Assembly (NCBI RefSeq): GCF_034651555.1
Contig: NZ_JAYEEQ010000004.1
Coordinates: forward strand, 1-64,000
Source of the DNA: Aurantibrevibacter litoralis
GTDB lineage: Bacteria > Bacteroidota > Bacteroidia > Flavobacteriales > Flavobacteriaceae
Reading direction: 5' to 3'
DNA: 64,000 bases
Made by a program: the position numbers and the translations under genes. The notes beneath the pieces were generated by a model. That model did not search any database, was not told where the DNA came from, and worked only from the letters and a program-made list of their open reading frames with translations. Position 1 is the first letter of the stretch; every line of letters starts with the position of its first letter. Below, piece after piece: positions 50,620 through 60,269 of the stretch.

Positions 50620-52395
50620 TTAATTAATTTGATTGGTGATCTCACCGCAAGTGGCCATAGCCTTCCCAAAATACGGATTTTTAATTTCATCGGAAAGGCT
50701 TAACCAGTTCGCTCCCTTATTGCTATCTGCCATAGGGCAGTGTTGTACATATAGCGTTTTGCTCAAGGGATTAACCGTTTGGGATAGCTCTATCATAAGG
50801 TTTGAGGTATGCTGAAACACGTTGCGCAATTCTTCTATGGTACTAAAATGCTGCACGTGCGTAAGTGTTTTTGACAGATCGTTGCTAAACCGCATCCACA
50901 CCTCATGCGATGCGCCTTGAAACAACCTTGCATCAATCGTATTCAGTATTTGCAGCAGCGTAGTGCCTGCCTTCTTCGCATCCTTCATTTGGTCATTTGT
51001 AAGGGCATCCTTCATGGTTAAATAGGCTTCAAAAAGGGGCTCCATCGCTTTTTTTGCATCCGCAGAAACAGCCATTTCTTTTTTATGATTTACAGGTATT
51101 TGCTCGTTGATTCCGCCATGATCATGGCCCGTCATTGTAGCACCTCCTTCCGGATTCATCATACTTGGTTTTCCGGCCAATTGGGCTGCGGCATCGATAC
51201 TAAATGTACCGTTAATTGCTATTTCGTCGCCTTCTTTCAATCCACTTTCTATGATAAAACCATCTCCTAAAGATGCGCCCAAAGTTACTTCGCGCATCCT
51301 AAAACTAATTCCTGTAGATGTGAATTGCTTTACATACACCACAGACCGCTTACCTGTCCACATGACTGCCGTTTTTGGAACGATTATAGCATTATTGGAT
51401 GCCACTGAACGCGTAGACGCCAACGTGCCTGAAGCAAACATTTCCGGTTTTAATTTAAGGTCTTTATTTGGCACTTGTACCCTTGCCTGTACTACCCGCG
51501 TAGAAGCATTAATAACAGGGTCTAAAAAATCGATAGCCCCTTGAAAAGTTTCTCCCGGAAGGGATTGCACCGTAAAATTAATTTTATCTCCTTTTTTTAT
51601 CCATACGAGATCTGATTCATAGATATCGAACAAAACCCAAACTGTGCTGAGGTTCGCCACTTCATAAATAGGCATTCCCCGGCTGACATAATCGCCCAAG
51701 TTTACTTTTTTCTCAGTAACATATCCCGACACATCTGCATACACCGAAAATTCCTCTTTTGCCTGTCCGGATACCAATAGTTGTTCTATTTGCCGCTCTG
51801 ACAGTTTCCAATTTCTAAGTTTTTCTTTGGCTGCATTGAATAGCTGCGGTTGGGTTGCCTGTAACTTTTGGGTTTCAAAAAGTTCTTCTTGAGCAATCAC
51901 TACATCCGGAGAGTACAAAGAAGCAATAACTTGTCCTTTAGTGATGTACTCGCCCGTGAAATTTACCATCAAACGCTCTATCCTACCCGGGATGTGAGTC
52001 ACTTGCGAAAAAACCGATCGTTCATCTGCTTGTACTTTTCCATTTAATCGTAACTCTTTTACAGGTTGCAGGGAACTTACCACGGCTGTACTTACATTAG
52101 CCATTTTCATGGCCGCAGGCGACATGCTTATGGCCATTGGATCCTGCTCATTTTCGGATTCGTTAGAAATTGGTATTAAATCCATGCCACAAATAGGGCA
52201 ACTACCTGCTTCGGATTTTCGAATTTGCGGATGCATGGAGCAAGTCCATATTGATTCTCCTCCAATTTCTGTGGTATGCAGATGCGTTTCATTTTTAGAT
52301 GCGTTAGAGCCACCAAAAAAAATCCATCCTAAAAACAAACCCAATACTAATGTAAGACCTGCAATGACACTTATTTTTTTTATTTCGTTACTCAT
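50620..52395 (-). CDS. cusB: RND efflux periplasmic adaptor (CusB-like) with C-terminal DUF3347
   Basis: 591 aa. One N-terminal membrane anchor (VIAGLTLVLGLFLGWIFFGG) is followed by a heavy-metal-binding module (WTCSMHPQIRKSEAGSCPIC, GMDLIP) and a membrane-fusion-protein core (PGRIERLMVNFTGEYITKGQ). The extra C-terminal DUF3347 domain (about 150 residues) ends in YVQHCPMADSNKGANWLSLS and KAMATCGEI. It links CusA to the TolC channel. The start at ATG 52395 overlaps the TolC gene stop by 8 bases. Confidence 0.93.
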   Translation of the reverse strand: MSNEIKKISVIAGLTLVLGLFLGWIFFGGSNASKNETHLHTTEIGGESIWTCSMHPQIRKSEAGSCPICGMDLIPISNESENEQDPMAISMSPAAMKMANVSTAVVSSLQPVKELRLNGKVQADERSVFSQVTHIPGRIERLMVNFTGEYITKGQVIASLYSPDVVIAQEELFETQKLQATQPQLFNAAKEKLRNWKLSERQIEQLLVSGQAKEEFSVYADVSGYVTEKKVNLGDYVSRGMPIYEVANLSTVWVLFDIYESDLVWIKKGDKINFTVQSLPGETFQGAIDFLDPVINASTRVVQARVQVPNKDLKLKPEMFASGTLASTRSVASNNAIIVPKTAVMWTGKRSVVYVKQFTSTGISFRMREVTLGASLGDGFIIESGLKEGDEIAINGTFSIDAAAQLAGKPSMMNPEGGATMTGHDHGGINEQIPVNHKKEMAVSADAKKAMEPLFEAYLTMKDALTNDQMKDAKKAGTTLLQILNTIDARLFQGASHEVWMRFSNDLSKTLTHVQHFSTIEELRNVFQHTSNLMIELSQTVNPLSKTLYVQHCPMADSNKGANWLSLSDEIKNPYFGKAMATCGEITNQIN

Positions 52396-53641
52396 TTCTA
52401 TTATTTTTTGCGGTGATATAATCCAGTTTTGCAAGCGCTATTTGATATTGTGCCAATGCACCAATTTTTTGCTTTTCGTACCTTAAACGTTGTTGCTGCA
52501 TGCGCAAGACTTCTTCCAAATCGCTCCCCGAATTGCTATACGTTTTGTACAGTAAATACAGTACTTGATCGGACTGTTCGGTGAGTTGCGTAAACAAGGC
52601 GACAAGATCTGCCTGTCGCTCCAATTCGTACTGTGCCATTTCATAGGTAGCGCGCAAGTTATTGGCTATTTCTGTGCGTTGCAACGAAAAACTTTCTTGC
52701 CGTAACTGAGCCTCCTTTAGTGCAGCCTTATATTTCCCTCTAAAAACAGGCAAACTAAATGTTAGCATAGGCATAATCACATCCTTTCCATTATCGGACG
52801 GAGGTGTTGCACCAACTGCAAGATCTTCGCGTTGGCCCACCGAAATAAAATCGACCCCTACCCCTATTTTTGGCAAACCCTGTTTCACCGCCAGACGCTC
52901 TTCTGCCCTACTGGCCTCTAATTTTAGCTCCAAAGCAGAAAGCAAAGGGTGATCGGTTAGTACTGAATCCTTCTGATCTATCGTAGGCAATTCTTGTAAT
53001 CCGGGCATTTCGGATAGCAGAATCGTTTGCTTGGGATCGCGATTAAGCATGGTATTTAATGAAACCAACAAGGGGATTTCCCTTTTTTTCAAGATTTCCA
53101 AATTCTTTTCGGCTTCTTTCAACAAAAGATCAATACGCAATACATCTACCAAACTACCACTGCTATTGGCAAATTTTGAATTTGCAATGTTCTTATAAGT
53201 ATGGAGCAGATCTACATTTTTCTCCTCAATACTCAGTTGTTCTCGCAGCTCCAACAATGGAAAATAAGCCACGGCCAAATCATACCGCAATTTGTTCTTT
53301 GCTTCTATGTAGATTTGATATTTGGATGCCGCCATTAATGCAGCCACATCACCTTGCACTTTTAGAGTGCCAAACCACGGAAACATTTGTGAAAGCGAAA
53401 AACGAGCCTTCTGTGGCCCTACTCTAGTTTCTACCATCTGGCCAAAGGCACTTACCGTAAGTGAAGGATCTGGCAAGGAATTGGCTTGCGCCACTTTTTC
53501 TAAAGAGGCCTTAAACTCTTTATACTGAGCCTGTAACCCGGGATTATCCTCGGCAGCCAGCTCAAAAAATTCGGTCAAGGATTGGGCTTTAACACCAAAC
53601 CCAATACAGATAAATATGATGAAAATTACTTGTTTTTTCAC
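52388..53641 (-). CDS. TolC-family outer-membrane efflux protein (CusC-like)
   Basis: 417 aa from GTG 53641. The signal sequence VKKQVIFIIFICIGFGVKAQ is followed by two long coiled-coil halves typical of outer-membrane efflux proteins (NPGLQAQYKEFKASLEKVAQ; repeated as LKLEASRAEERLAVKQGLPK). It begins 12 bases after the CusA stop. A longer frame to 53716 would overlap CusA and adds no signal peptide, so GTG is preferred. Confidence 0.9.
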   Translation of the reverse strand: MKKQVIFIIFICIGFGVKAQSLTEFFELAAEDNPGLQAQYKEFKASLEKVAQANSLPDPSLTVSAFGQMVETRVGPQKARFSLSQMFPWFGTLKVQGDVAALMAASKYQIYIEAKNKLRYDLAVAYFPLLELREQLSIEEKNVDLLHTYKNIANSKFANSSGSLVDVLRIDLLLKEAEKNLEILKKREIPLLVSLNTMLNRDPKQTILLSEMPGLQELPTIDQKDSVLTDHPLLSALELKLEASRAEERLAVKQGLPKIGVGVDFISVGQREDLAVGATPPSDNGKDVIMPMLTFSLPVFRGKYKAALKEAQLRQESFSLQRTEIANNLRATYEMAQYELERQADLVALFTQLTEQSDQVLYLLYKTYSNSGSDLEEVLRMQQQRLRYEKQKIGALAQYQIALAKLDYITAKNNRNE

Positions 53642-53652
53642 TAGTTCATTAT

Positions 53653-56600
53653 TTAACGATTTCGAGATTCCTTTATTTCTTTTCGTAGTTGATTTTTTAT
53701 CACGGTTTCCCTCCAAAACGATTGAAGCACCGGTACCACAAATATGGTCATAAGCTGTATCAACATTCCCCCAAAAGTGGGTATGGCCATGGGGATCATA
53801 ATATCGGCACCCTTTCCGGTAGATGTTAGTACCGGCAACAAGGCTATAATGGTTACGGCGGTCGTCATCATGGCCGGGCGCACCCTTTTTTTTCCTGCCA
53901 CTACGACCGCTTCTCTTACACCTGCTATAGTATCCGGTTTCCGCTCTTCAAACACCTGATGAATATAGGTTCCCATGAGTACGCCATCATCTGTAGCGAT
54001 ACCAAAAAGTGCTACAAAACCTACCCAAACTGCAACACTAAGATTAACCGTATGCATTTGAAACAAATCGCGCATATGTACCCCGGACACCGAAAAATTT
54101 AAAAACCAATCCTGTCCGTAGAGCCAAATCATTATAAACCCGCCTGCAAATGCAACAAAAACACCTGAAAAATGAATGGATGACGCAATAATTGTCTTGA
54201 ACTGAAAAAAGAGCAACAGAAAAATAACGATTAAACTTATAGGGATTACAATAGAAAGTCTTTTTGCCGCTCTTATCTGATTTTCATAACTTCCGGAAAA
54301 TGAATAATTAATTCCAGCTGGAACGACCAACTCGCCAGAATCAATTTTTCTTATAATTGCGGCTTGTGCATCTTCTACCACCTCGACTTCCGCAAAGCCA
54401 TTTCGCTTGTCAAAAAGGACATAGCCTACTAAAAAACTATTTTCGCTCTTAATTGCTTGCGGCCCACGGACATAGTCAATAGTTAGGACCTGCGATAAGG
54501 GTATTTGGGCACCCACAGGCGTAGCAATTAAAATAGCACCAATGGCCTCCGGGCTATCTCTGAGTTCTCTGGGATACCGCACCCGAATAGGAAAACGTTC
54601 CCTTCCTTCTACCGTAGCCGATACCTGCATGCCTCCAATAGCGGTTTCAATGCTCTGTTGCACATCTTCTACACTAAGACCAAACCGACCTATTTCATCG
54701 CGGTTAATAGTAAGATGTATATAGGGTTTTCCTACAATTCTATCGGCAAAAACGGCTTCACTTTTCACCGATCCTACTTCTTTTAAAATGGCTTCCAATT
54801 GCATCCCAAAGGCTTCAATAGTAGCCAAATCCGGGCCATAAACTTTAATCCCCATAGGCGCCCGCATGCCTGTTTGCAGCATCACCAACCGTGTTTCTAT
54901 GGGCTGTAATTTTGGTGCAGATGTAACACCGGGTATTTTAGTTACTTGTACAATTTCATCCCAGATATCATCGGGCGATTTGATATGTGTCCGCCAGTTT
55001 CTAAAAAATTCCCCCTTACGATCTTCTATAAGCTCTTTTTCAGAAATACCGATTTTTAATGCCTCGGCGTGGGTAAGCGTGTCTTTATTCCGCGTAATGA
55101 AACGCGATTTTCTATCCACCTTAAATCGCATCCGATGCCCTAACGCGTTCAGAATATATTCGGGTTTGTAGGTAATGATGTTTTCATACATAGATATGGG
55201 AGCAGGATCTAGTGCTGATTCTACTCGGCCTACCTTGCCTACGGCTAAATCTACCTCGGGTATACCATTGAGCACCATGTCTAATTTACTTACCACCTCG
55301 CTGTTGTACGCAACCCCGGAATGGGGCATTGCACTAGGCATTAAAAGGTAACTTCCTTCATTTAAGGTGGGCATAAATTCTGATCCAATTCCCGGAAAAC
55401 GATGCGCCGAAGCACTCCAAATAGTGGTTTGCCTCACGTTTTTCCACCCTATTTTTTCAAATCCGCTCTCCACAAACCCGAACGTACTTTCAAAACCAAT
55501 CCAGATGAGCACGCCAAAAAATAGGGTTATAAAAGGAAGGAGCATAAACTTACCTTTGTTTTCCAAACACCATTGTAATATGGGTTCGTAAAAACGTACT
55601 ATAGCCATTAAGGCCATCAGAATAAGACCTATTAAAAGCAATACAAAAAAATAGTTCACCCCAATTCCATTTTGGGGTCCTAAAGGCATCCACTCTTGAG
55701 TAAGAAAAAAAGAAGCGACAAACACGGTGAGTCCTAAATTGATGTAATTAGGGTAGGCCTTCCACTTCTCGGACCATTGAGGTTCCAAATAATTATTAAT
55801 GCCGATTAAGGTAACTACCAGCGGTAATAGCATGTGCGCAGAAATCGCAAAGACGATACCACTCACTACCAATAGAATACTCCAAAAACGGCGCACTCTT
55901 TTCTTGTCGTAGTTTATTCCGAAAACAAAATGAGCCAGAGCGGGAAGCACTATAATGCCAAGTATAAAGGCACTGAGCAGAGCAAAAGTTTTTGTAAATG
56001 CCAAGGGTCTAAACAGTTTACCTTCTGCTGCTTCCATGGCAAATACCGGCACAAAACTCACTACAGTGGTAGCTAAAGCTGTGGTTATGGCCGATGCTAC
56101 TTCGGTAGTACCCTTATAAATTACCTGTAACAATTCTTTTCCTTTGGCGTCCTTATTTTCTGGCAATGCCAAATGACGAATGATATTCTCTACAAATACA
56201 ATCCCTACATCTACCATAACCCCAATAGCAATAGCGATACCCGAAAGTGCCACTACATTGGCATCTACCCCGGCATACCGCATTACGATGAATGTCATTA
56301 ATACACCAATGGGTAATAATCCGGAGATGATTAACGACGCCCTTAAGTTTAGCACCAAAAGCAACACCACTATAATGCTGATAAGGATTTCGTGCGAAAG
56401 CGCATTTTCTAATGTGCCAATGGTTTCTTGTATTAATTGAGTGCGATCGTAGAACGGTACTATAGTAAGTTGGCTTTCCACGCCATTGGCCAAGGTTTTT
56501 TTAGGAAGGCCAGGCGCAATTTCCTTAATTTTTTCCTTAAGGTTATTGATTACTTCTAAGGGATTAGAACCATACCGAGCCACCACTACTCCACCAACAG

Positions 56601-57504
56601 CCTCAGCTCCACCCTTGTCTAACATACCTCTGCGCGTAGCAGGTCCTAAACTTACTACGCCAATATCTTTGATGCGAATGGGCACGTTCTGCTGCACACC
56701 TACTACAGCCTTTTCCAGATCTTCAATATTTTTCACATAGCCCAATCCACGAACCAAATATTCGGCCTGATTGATTTCAATCGTCTTTGCGCCTACATCC
56801 CTGTTCGATTTCTGAACCGCTAGCATGACGCTGTTCAGTGGAATATTATAGGCTTTAAGGGCATCCGGGTTTACATCAATCTGATATTCTTGAATATACC
56901 CACCGATGGAAGCTACTTCGGATACACCTTCTGCGGCATTTAAACCGTACTTCACATAAAAATCTTGTACGGTACGTATTTCCTGTAGATCCCAACCTCC
57001 GGTAGGCTTATTATCTTTATCTCTTCCTTCTAATGTATACCAATACACCTGTCCCAAGGCTGTGGCATCGGGACCTAGAGAGGGTGTTACCCCTTCGGGA
57101 AGTATGCCTGCGGGTAATGCATTTAGTTTTTCTAAAATTCTGGAGCGCGACCAATAAAATTCTACCTCATCCTTAAAAATAATATAGATACTGGAAAATC
57201 CGAACATGGAAGAGCTGCGAATGGTTTTCACCCCGGGGATTCCCAATAAATAGGTAGTCATGGGATACGAAATTTGATCTTCAATATCCTGAGGGGAACG
57301 TCCGGGCCATTGGGTAAAAACAATCTGCTGATTTTCTCCAATATCCGGAATGGCATCTACGGGAACCGGATCCTTTGGTAAAAAACCAATATCCCAATTA
57401 AAGGGGGACGTAATTATGCCCCAAGTTACCAATGCCACCAAAATGAGCACCGTAACTACCTTATTTTCTAAAAAGTATTTTATCGCCTTATTTAACATGA
57501 TCAT
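53653..57504 (-). CDS. cusA: Heavy-metal RND pump (CusA/CzcA family)
   Basis: 1283 aa inner-membrane proton-driven exporter of Cu/Ag-type cations. Conserved segments are TQWPGRSPQDIEDQISYPMT, GIAIAIGVMVDVGIVFVENI (the TM4 helix with Asp), GSEFMPTLNEGSYLLMPSAM, and FGIATDDGVLMGTYI. It is about 240 aa longer than Escherichia coli CusA, with added hydrophobic segments near 520-660 and a charged insert near 800-860. This is common in flavobacterial members. First gene of the cusA-tolC-cusB-DUF3347-copA cluster. Confidence 0.95.
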   Translation of the reverse strand: MIMLNKAIKYFLENKVVTVLILVALVTWGIITSPFNWDIGFLPKDPVPVDAIPDIGENQQIVFTQWPGRSPQDIEDQISYPMTTYLLGIPGVKTIRSSSMFGFSSIYIIFKDEVEFYWSRSRILEKLNALPAGILPEGVTPSLGPDATALGQVYWYTLEGRDKDNKPTGGWDLQEIRTVQDFYVKYGLNAAEGVSEVASIGGYIQEYQIDVNPDALKAYNIPLNSVMLAVQKSNRDVGAKTIEINQAEYLVRGLGYVKNIEDLEKAVVGVQQNVPIRIKDIGVVSLGPATRRGMLDKGGAEAVGGVVVARYGSNPLEVINNLKEKIKEIAPGLPKKTLANGVESQLTIVPFYDRTQLIQETIGTLENALSHEILISIIVVLLLVLNLRASLIISGLLPIGVLMTFIVMRYAGVDANVVALSGIAIAIGVMVDVGIVFVENIIRHLALPENKDAKGKELLQVIYKGTTEVASAITTALATTVVSFVPVFAMEAAEGKLFRPLAFTKTFALLSAFILGIIVLPALAHFVFGINYDKKRVRRFWSILLVVSGIVFAISAHMLLPLVVTLIGINNYLEPQWSEKWKAYPNYINLGLTVFVASFFLTQEWMPLGPQNGIGVNYFFVLLLIGLILMALMAIVRFYEPILQWCLENKGKFMLLPFITLFFGVLIWIGFESTFGFVESGFEKIGWKNVRQTTIWSASAHRFPGIGSEFMPTLNEGSYLLMPSAMPHSGVAYNSEVVSKLDMVLNGIPEVDLAVGKVGRVESALDPAPISMYENIITYKPEYILNALGHRMRFKVDRKSRFITRNKDTLTHAEALKIGISEKELIEDRKGEFFRNWRTHIKSPDDIWDEIVQVTKIPGVTSAPKLQPIETRLVMLQTGMRAPMGIKVYGPDLATIEAFGMQLEAILKEVGSVKSEAVFADRIVGKPYIHLTINRDEIGRFGLSVEDVQQSIETAIGGMQVSATVEGRERFPIRVRYPRELRDSPEAIGAILIATPVGAQIPLSQVLTIDYVRGPQAIKSENSFLVGYVLFDKRNGFAEVEVVEDAQAAIIRKIDSGELVVPAGINYSFSGSYENQIRAAKRLSIVIPISLIVIFLLLFFQFKTIIASSIHFSGVFVAFAGGFIMIWLYGQDWFLNFSVSGVHMRDLFQMHTVNLSVAVWVGFVALFGIATDDGVLMGTYIHQVFEERKPDTIAGVREAVVVAGKKRVRPAMMTTAVTIIALLPVLTSTGKGADIMIPMAIPTFGGMLIQLMTIFVVPVLQSFWRETVIKNQLRKEIKESRNR

Positions 57505-57596
57505 ACATTGTAAAAGAACCTAAATGAGGTGTTCTAGGGCACAAAATGCCATAGCCCCGTTAAAAAATTAACGAGGTCTGCTTTTTACAATGTGTA

Positions 57597-58016
57597 TCAA
57601 ATACGAAAAACCTGATCTAGAATAAGACGGTCTTTAATGAGTAAAGGAGGTGGGTAATGTTCATGCGGTATCGGTTGCCTTATAGTTCCCTCTAAAAAAT
57701 CCAAATAGGCATACGTATAGGCAACCAAAAAGAGGTGTTGGCTTGCACTAATATCATTAAAAGCCTGTTTTAAATGGTCTTGACCATCTACCACAATAAG
57801 TTCATCACTACAGCACGAGGACACCTCTTGAATACCGTGATCAGCTTCATGATCCATTTGCATGGCCATATCGCAAGGTACAGCATTTTTAAAAAAGGCC
57901 ATATCCATTAAATGCCCCATACAATAATGCTTGTCTACCATCCAATAGGTAGTAGAGGCCAATAGCATAACTGCCATGGTTACTGCAACGATTTTATGTA
58001 CACAACGCATTATCAT
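57597..58016 (-). CDS. HYC_CC_PP family small exported protein
   Basis: 139 aa. An N-terminal hydrophobic stretch (KIVAVTMAVMLLASTTYWMV) is followed by DKHYCMGHL, a HYC motif. SCCSDE is the CC motif, and the last third has the IPHEHYPPPLL motif (PP). It matches the family whose name is built from these motifs. It lies just upstream of the CusA cluster on the same strand (93 bases) and is Cys, His and Met-rich, so a copper-binding periplasmic role is plausible. Confidence 0.85.
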   Translation of the reverse strand: MIMRCVHKIVAVTMAVMLLASTTYWMVDKHYCMGHLMDMAFFKNAVPCDMAMQMDHEADHGIQEVSSCCSDELIVVDGQDHLKQAFNDISASQHLFLVAYTYAYLDFLEGTIRQPIPHEHYPPPLLIKDRLILDQVFRI

Positions 58017-58118
58017 TCGCTACAAAAGTACAAAATACTAGTCAAACGTTTTAAATGTTAACTAATAATTGTGGGTTTTATTATCTGATAAGCACGTATT
58101 TAGCAGTTTCCTTTTTCT

Positions 58119-58126
58119 TAATTTTG
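58119..58126 (+). promoter_or_regulatory. -7 box for the GAF-domain gene
   Basis: TAATTTTG fits TAnnTTTG, 14 bases before ATG 58140. No clear TTG at -33. Confidence 0.5.
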
Positions 58127-58139
58127 CAAAAAATAGATT

Positions 58140-58592
58140 ATGTTTCAAACACTACGCCCTCAAATAATAACGCTTCTTAATCAAAATAACCTATCTGTTA
58201 ACGATAGATTGCAACAGCTTTGTAGGCTTCTAAAAAACGAAATTCCTCATTATGATTGGGTTGGATTTTACTTTAAAAATGGCACAAAAGAAGAATTAAA
58301 ATTAGGCCCTTACGCCGGTGCGCCCACGGATCATGACATTATTCCCTTTGGGAAAGGTATTTGCGGCCAAGTGGCCATTTCTAATAAAAATTTCGTTGTT
58401 CCCGATGTTAACGCGCAAGACAATTATATTGCTTGTAGTATCTCGGTGAAGTCCGAAATTGTGGTTCCAATTTTTGTCAATGGCCAAAACATAGGTCAGA
58501 TCGATATCGATTCAGACACCTTGGATCCTTTTACAGAAGCAGATGAACGCTTTCTAGAATTCGTTAATCAAAAAATAGCTGAAATTCTTTAA
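58140..58592 (+). CDS. GAF-domain protein, free methionine-(R)-sulfoxide reductase-like
   Basis: 150 aa, a single GAF domain. The reductase signature is present: GKGICGQVAI, with a Cys, and NYIACSISVKSEIVVPIFVN, with the Cys that is catalytic in fRMsr. The third, auxiliary Cys is not seen. It would reduce free Met-R-sulfoxide in the cytoplasm. Lies upstream of purH with its own promoter. Confidence 0.88.
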   Translation: MFQTLRPQIITLLNQNNLSVNDRLQQLCRLLKNEIPHYDWVGFYFKNGTKEELKLGPYAGAPTDHDIIPFGKGICGQVAISNKNFVVPDVNAQDNYIACSISVKSEIVVPIFVNGQNIGQIDIDSDTLDPFTEADERFLEFVNQKIAEIL

Positions 58593-58685
58593 AACTTTTC
58601 TGATTTTGTTGATAACCGTGGCGGTTTTATACTTTCAAAAAAAGTACTTTTACCTGCTTAAAACCAATACGACAACAAATTCATA

Positions 58686-60215
58686 ATGAGCACTAAAAAA
58701 GCAACGGCAGCACTTATATCGGTATTTCATAAGGAGGGACTGGAACCCGTAGTACGAAAATTAGATCAATTAGGCATAACCCTATATTCCACTGGAGGCA
58801 CAGAGCAATTTATTAAAGAACTGGGTATTGATGTTATACCTGTGGAAGACCTTACCAGCTATCCGTCTATTTTAGGTGGAAGGGTAAAGACGCTTCATCC
58901 CAAGGTATTTGGAGGAATTCTTAACCGAAGCGACAACCCCTCCGATGCGGCACAGATGAAGGAATATGAAATACCGTCATTAGACATTGTTATTGTAGAT
59001 CTTTATCCTTTTGAAAAAACGGTCGCCAGTGGTGCTACAGAGCAAGATATTATTGAAAAAATTGATATTGGGGGCATCTCACTTATCCGGGCCGCAGCCA
59101 AAAATTACAAAGATGTGCTCTGTGTTTCTTCTATGGATGATTATGCAGAATTTTTAAATTTGATTACCGTAGGTAATGGTAGTACTACCTTAGAAGCACG
59201 CCGACGTTTTGCCACCAAGGCTTTCGACGTTTCTTCCCATTATGATACGGCTATCTTTACTTATTTTAATCTGAATACCGCATTAACCAAACTTAAAATA
59301 AGCGAACAAAAGGGTCAGGAATTGCGCTATGGCGAAAACCCCCATCAAAAAGGATTTTTCTTTGGTGATTTTGACACTATGTTTACCAAACTTCATGGCA
59401 AAGAACTTTCGTACAACAATTTATTGGATGTAGATGCTGCGGTAAATTTAATAAACGAATTTAAAATTGACCCGCCTACCTTTGCTATCTTAAAACACAA
59501 TAACGCATGTGGTTTGGCTACCCGAGACACGTTACATCAGGCCTATATAGATGCCTTGGCTGGCGATCCTGTTTCGGCCTTTGGCGGTATTCTGATTTGC
59601 AATACCGAAATGGATGCCAATACCGCTACCGAAATCAACGATCTATTTTGTGAGGTGGTCATTGCCCCAAGTTTCGCAAAGGAAGCCATTGACATCTTAG
59701 TCACGAAAAAAAACCGAATTCTGCTCGTACATCATGAAGCTAAACTGCCCAATAGTGTAGTTCGCACGTGCTTAAACGGCTTTTTGGTTCAAGAAAAAGA
59801 CAACAAAACCGATGCCGTGGCCGATTTAACCTATGTGACCCATAAAAAACCCTCGCCCCAAGAGTTAGACGATTTAATCTTTGCCTCTAAACTATGTAAG
59901 CACACGAAGAGCAATACCATCGTTTTAGCAAAGAACAAACAACTCTGTGCCAGCGGAACCGGACAGACCTCACGGGTAGATGCCTTAAACCAAGCCATTC
60001 ACAAAGCAAATTCCTTTCAATTTAACCTCCAAGGTGCCGTTATGGCCAGTGATGCTTTTTTTCCCTTCCCCGATTGTGTAGAAATTGCACACAAAAGCGG
60101 AATTGGGAGTGTCATACAACCTGGAGGCTCTATAAAAGATCAATTAAGTGTGGACTATTGCAATGAAAATGGGGTGGCTATGGTAATGACAGGCACCCGT
60201 CATTTTAAGCATTAA
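58686..60215 (+). CDS. purH: Bifunctional AICAR transformylase/IMP cyclohydrolase
   Basis: 509 aa. Catalyses the last two steps of IMP synthesis. An N-terminal MGS-like IMP cyclohydrolase domain (about 1-195, STGGTEQFIKELGI, GRVKTLHPKVFGGIL) is followed by the AICAR formyltransferase domain with LRYGENPHQKG, ILKHNNACGLA (catalytic Lys-His) and DAFFPFPDCVEIAHKSG. Complete. Confidence 0.97.
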   Translation: MSTKKATAALISVFHKEGLEPVVRKLDQLGITLYSTGGTEQFIKELGIDVIPVEDLTSYPSILGGRVKTLHPKVFGGILNRSDNPSDAAQMKEYEIPSLDIVIVDLYPFEKTVASGATEQDIIEKIDIGGISLIRAAAKNYKDVLCVSSMDDYAEFLNLITVGNGSTTLEARRRFATKAFDVSSHYDTAIFTYFNLNTALTKLKISEQKGQELRYGENPHQKGFFFGDFDTMFTKLHGKELSYNNLLDVDAAVNLINEFKIDPPTFAILKHNNACGLATRDTLHQAYIDALAGDPVSAFGGILICNTEMDANTATEINDLFCEVVIAPSFAKEAIDILVTKKNRILLVHHEAKLPNSVVRTCLNGFLVQEKDNKTDAVADLTYVTHKKPSPQELDDLIFASKLCKHTKSNTIVLAKNKQLCASGTGQTSRVDALNQAIHKANSFQFNLQGAVMASDAFFPFPDCVEIAHKSGIGSVIQPGGSIKDQLSVDYCNENGVAMVMTGTRHFKH

Positions 60216-60221
60216 TTTTAC

Positions 60222-60229
60222 TACTTTTG
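60222..60229 (+). promoter_or_regulatory. -7 box of the mre operon
   Basis: TACTTTTG fits TAnnTTTG, 40 bases before the mreB ATG. This suggests an mre promoter separate from purH. Confidence 0.45.
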
Positions 60230-60269
60230 TCGATGAAATGTACCGTTAAACCCGAAACCAAACGAAACT

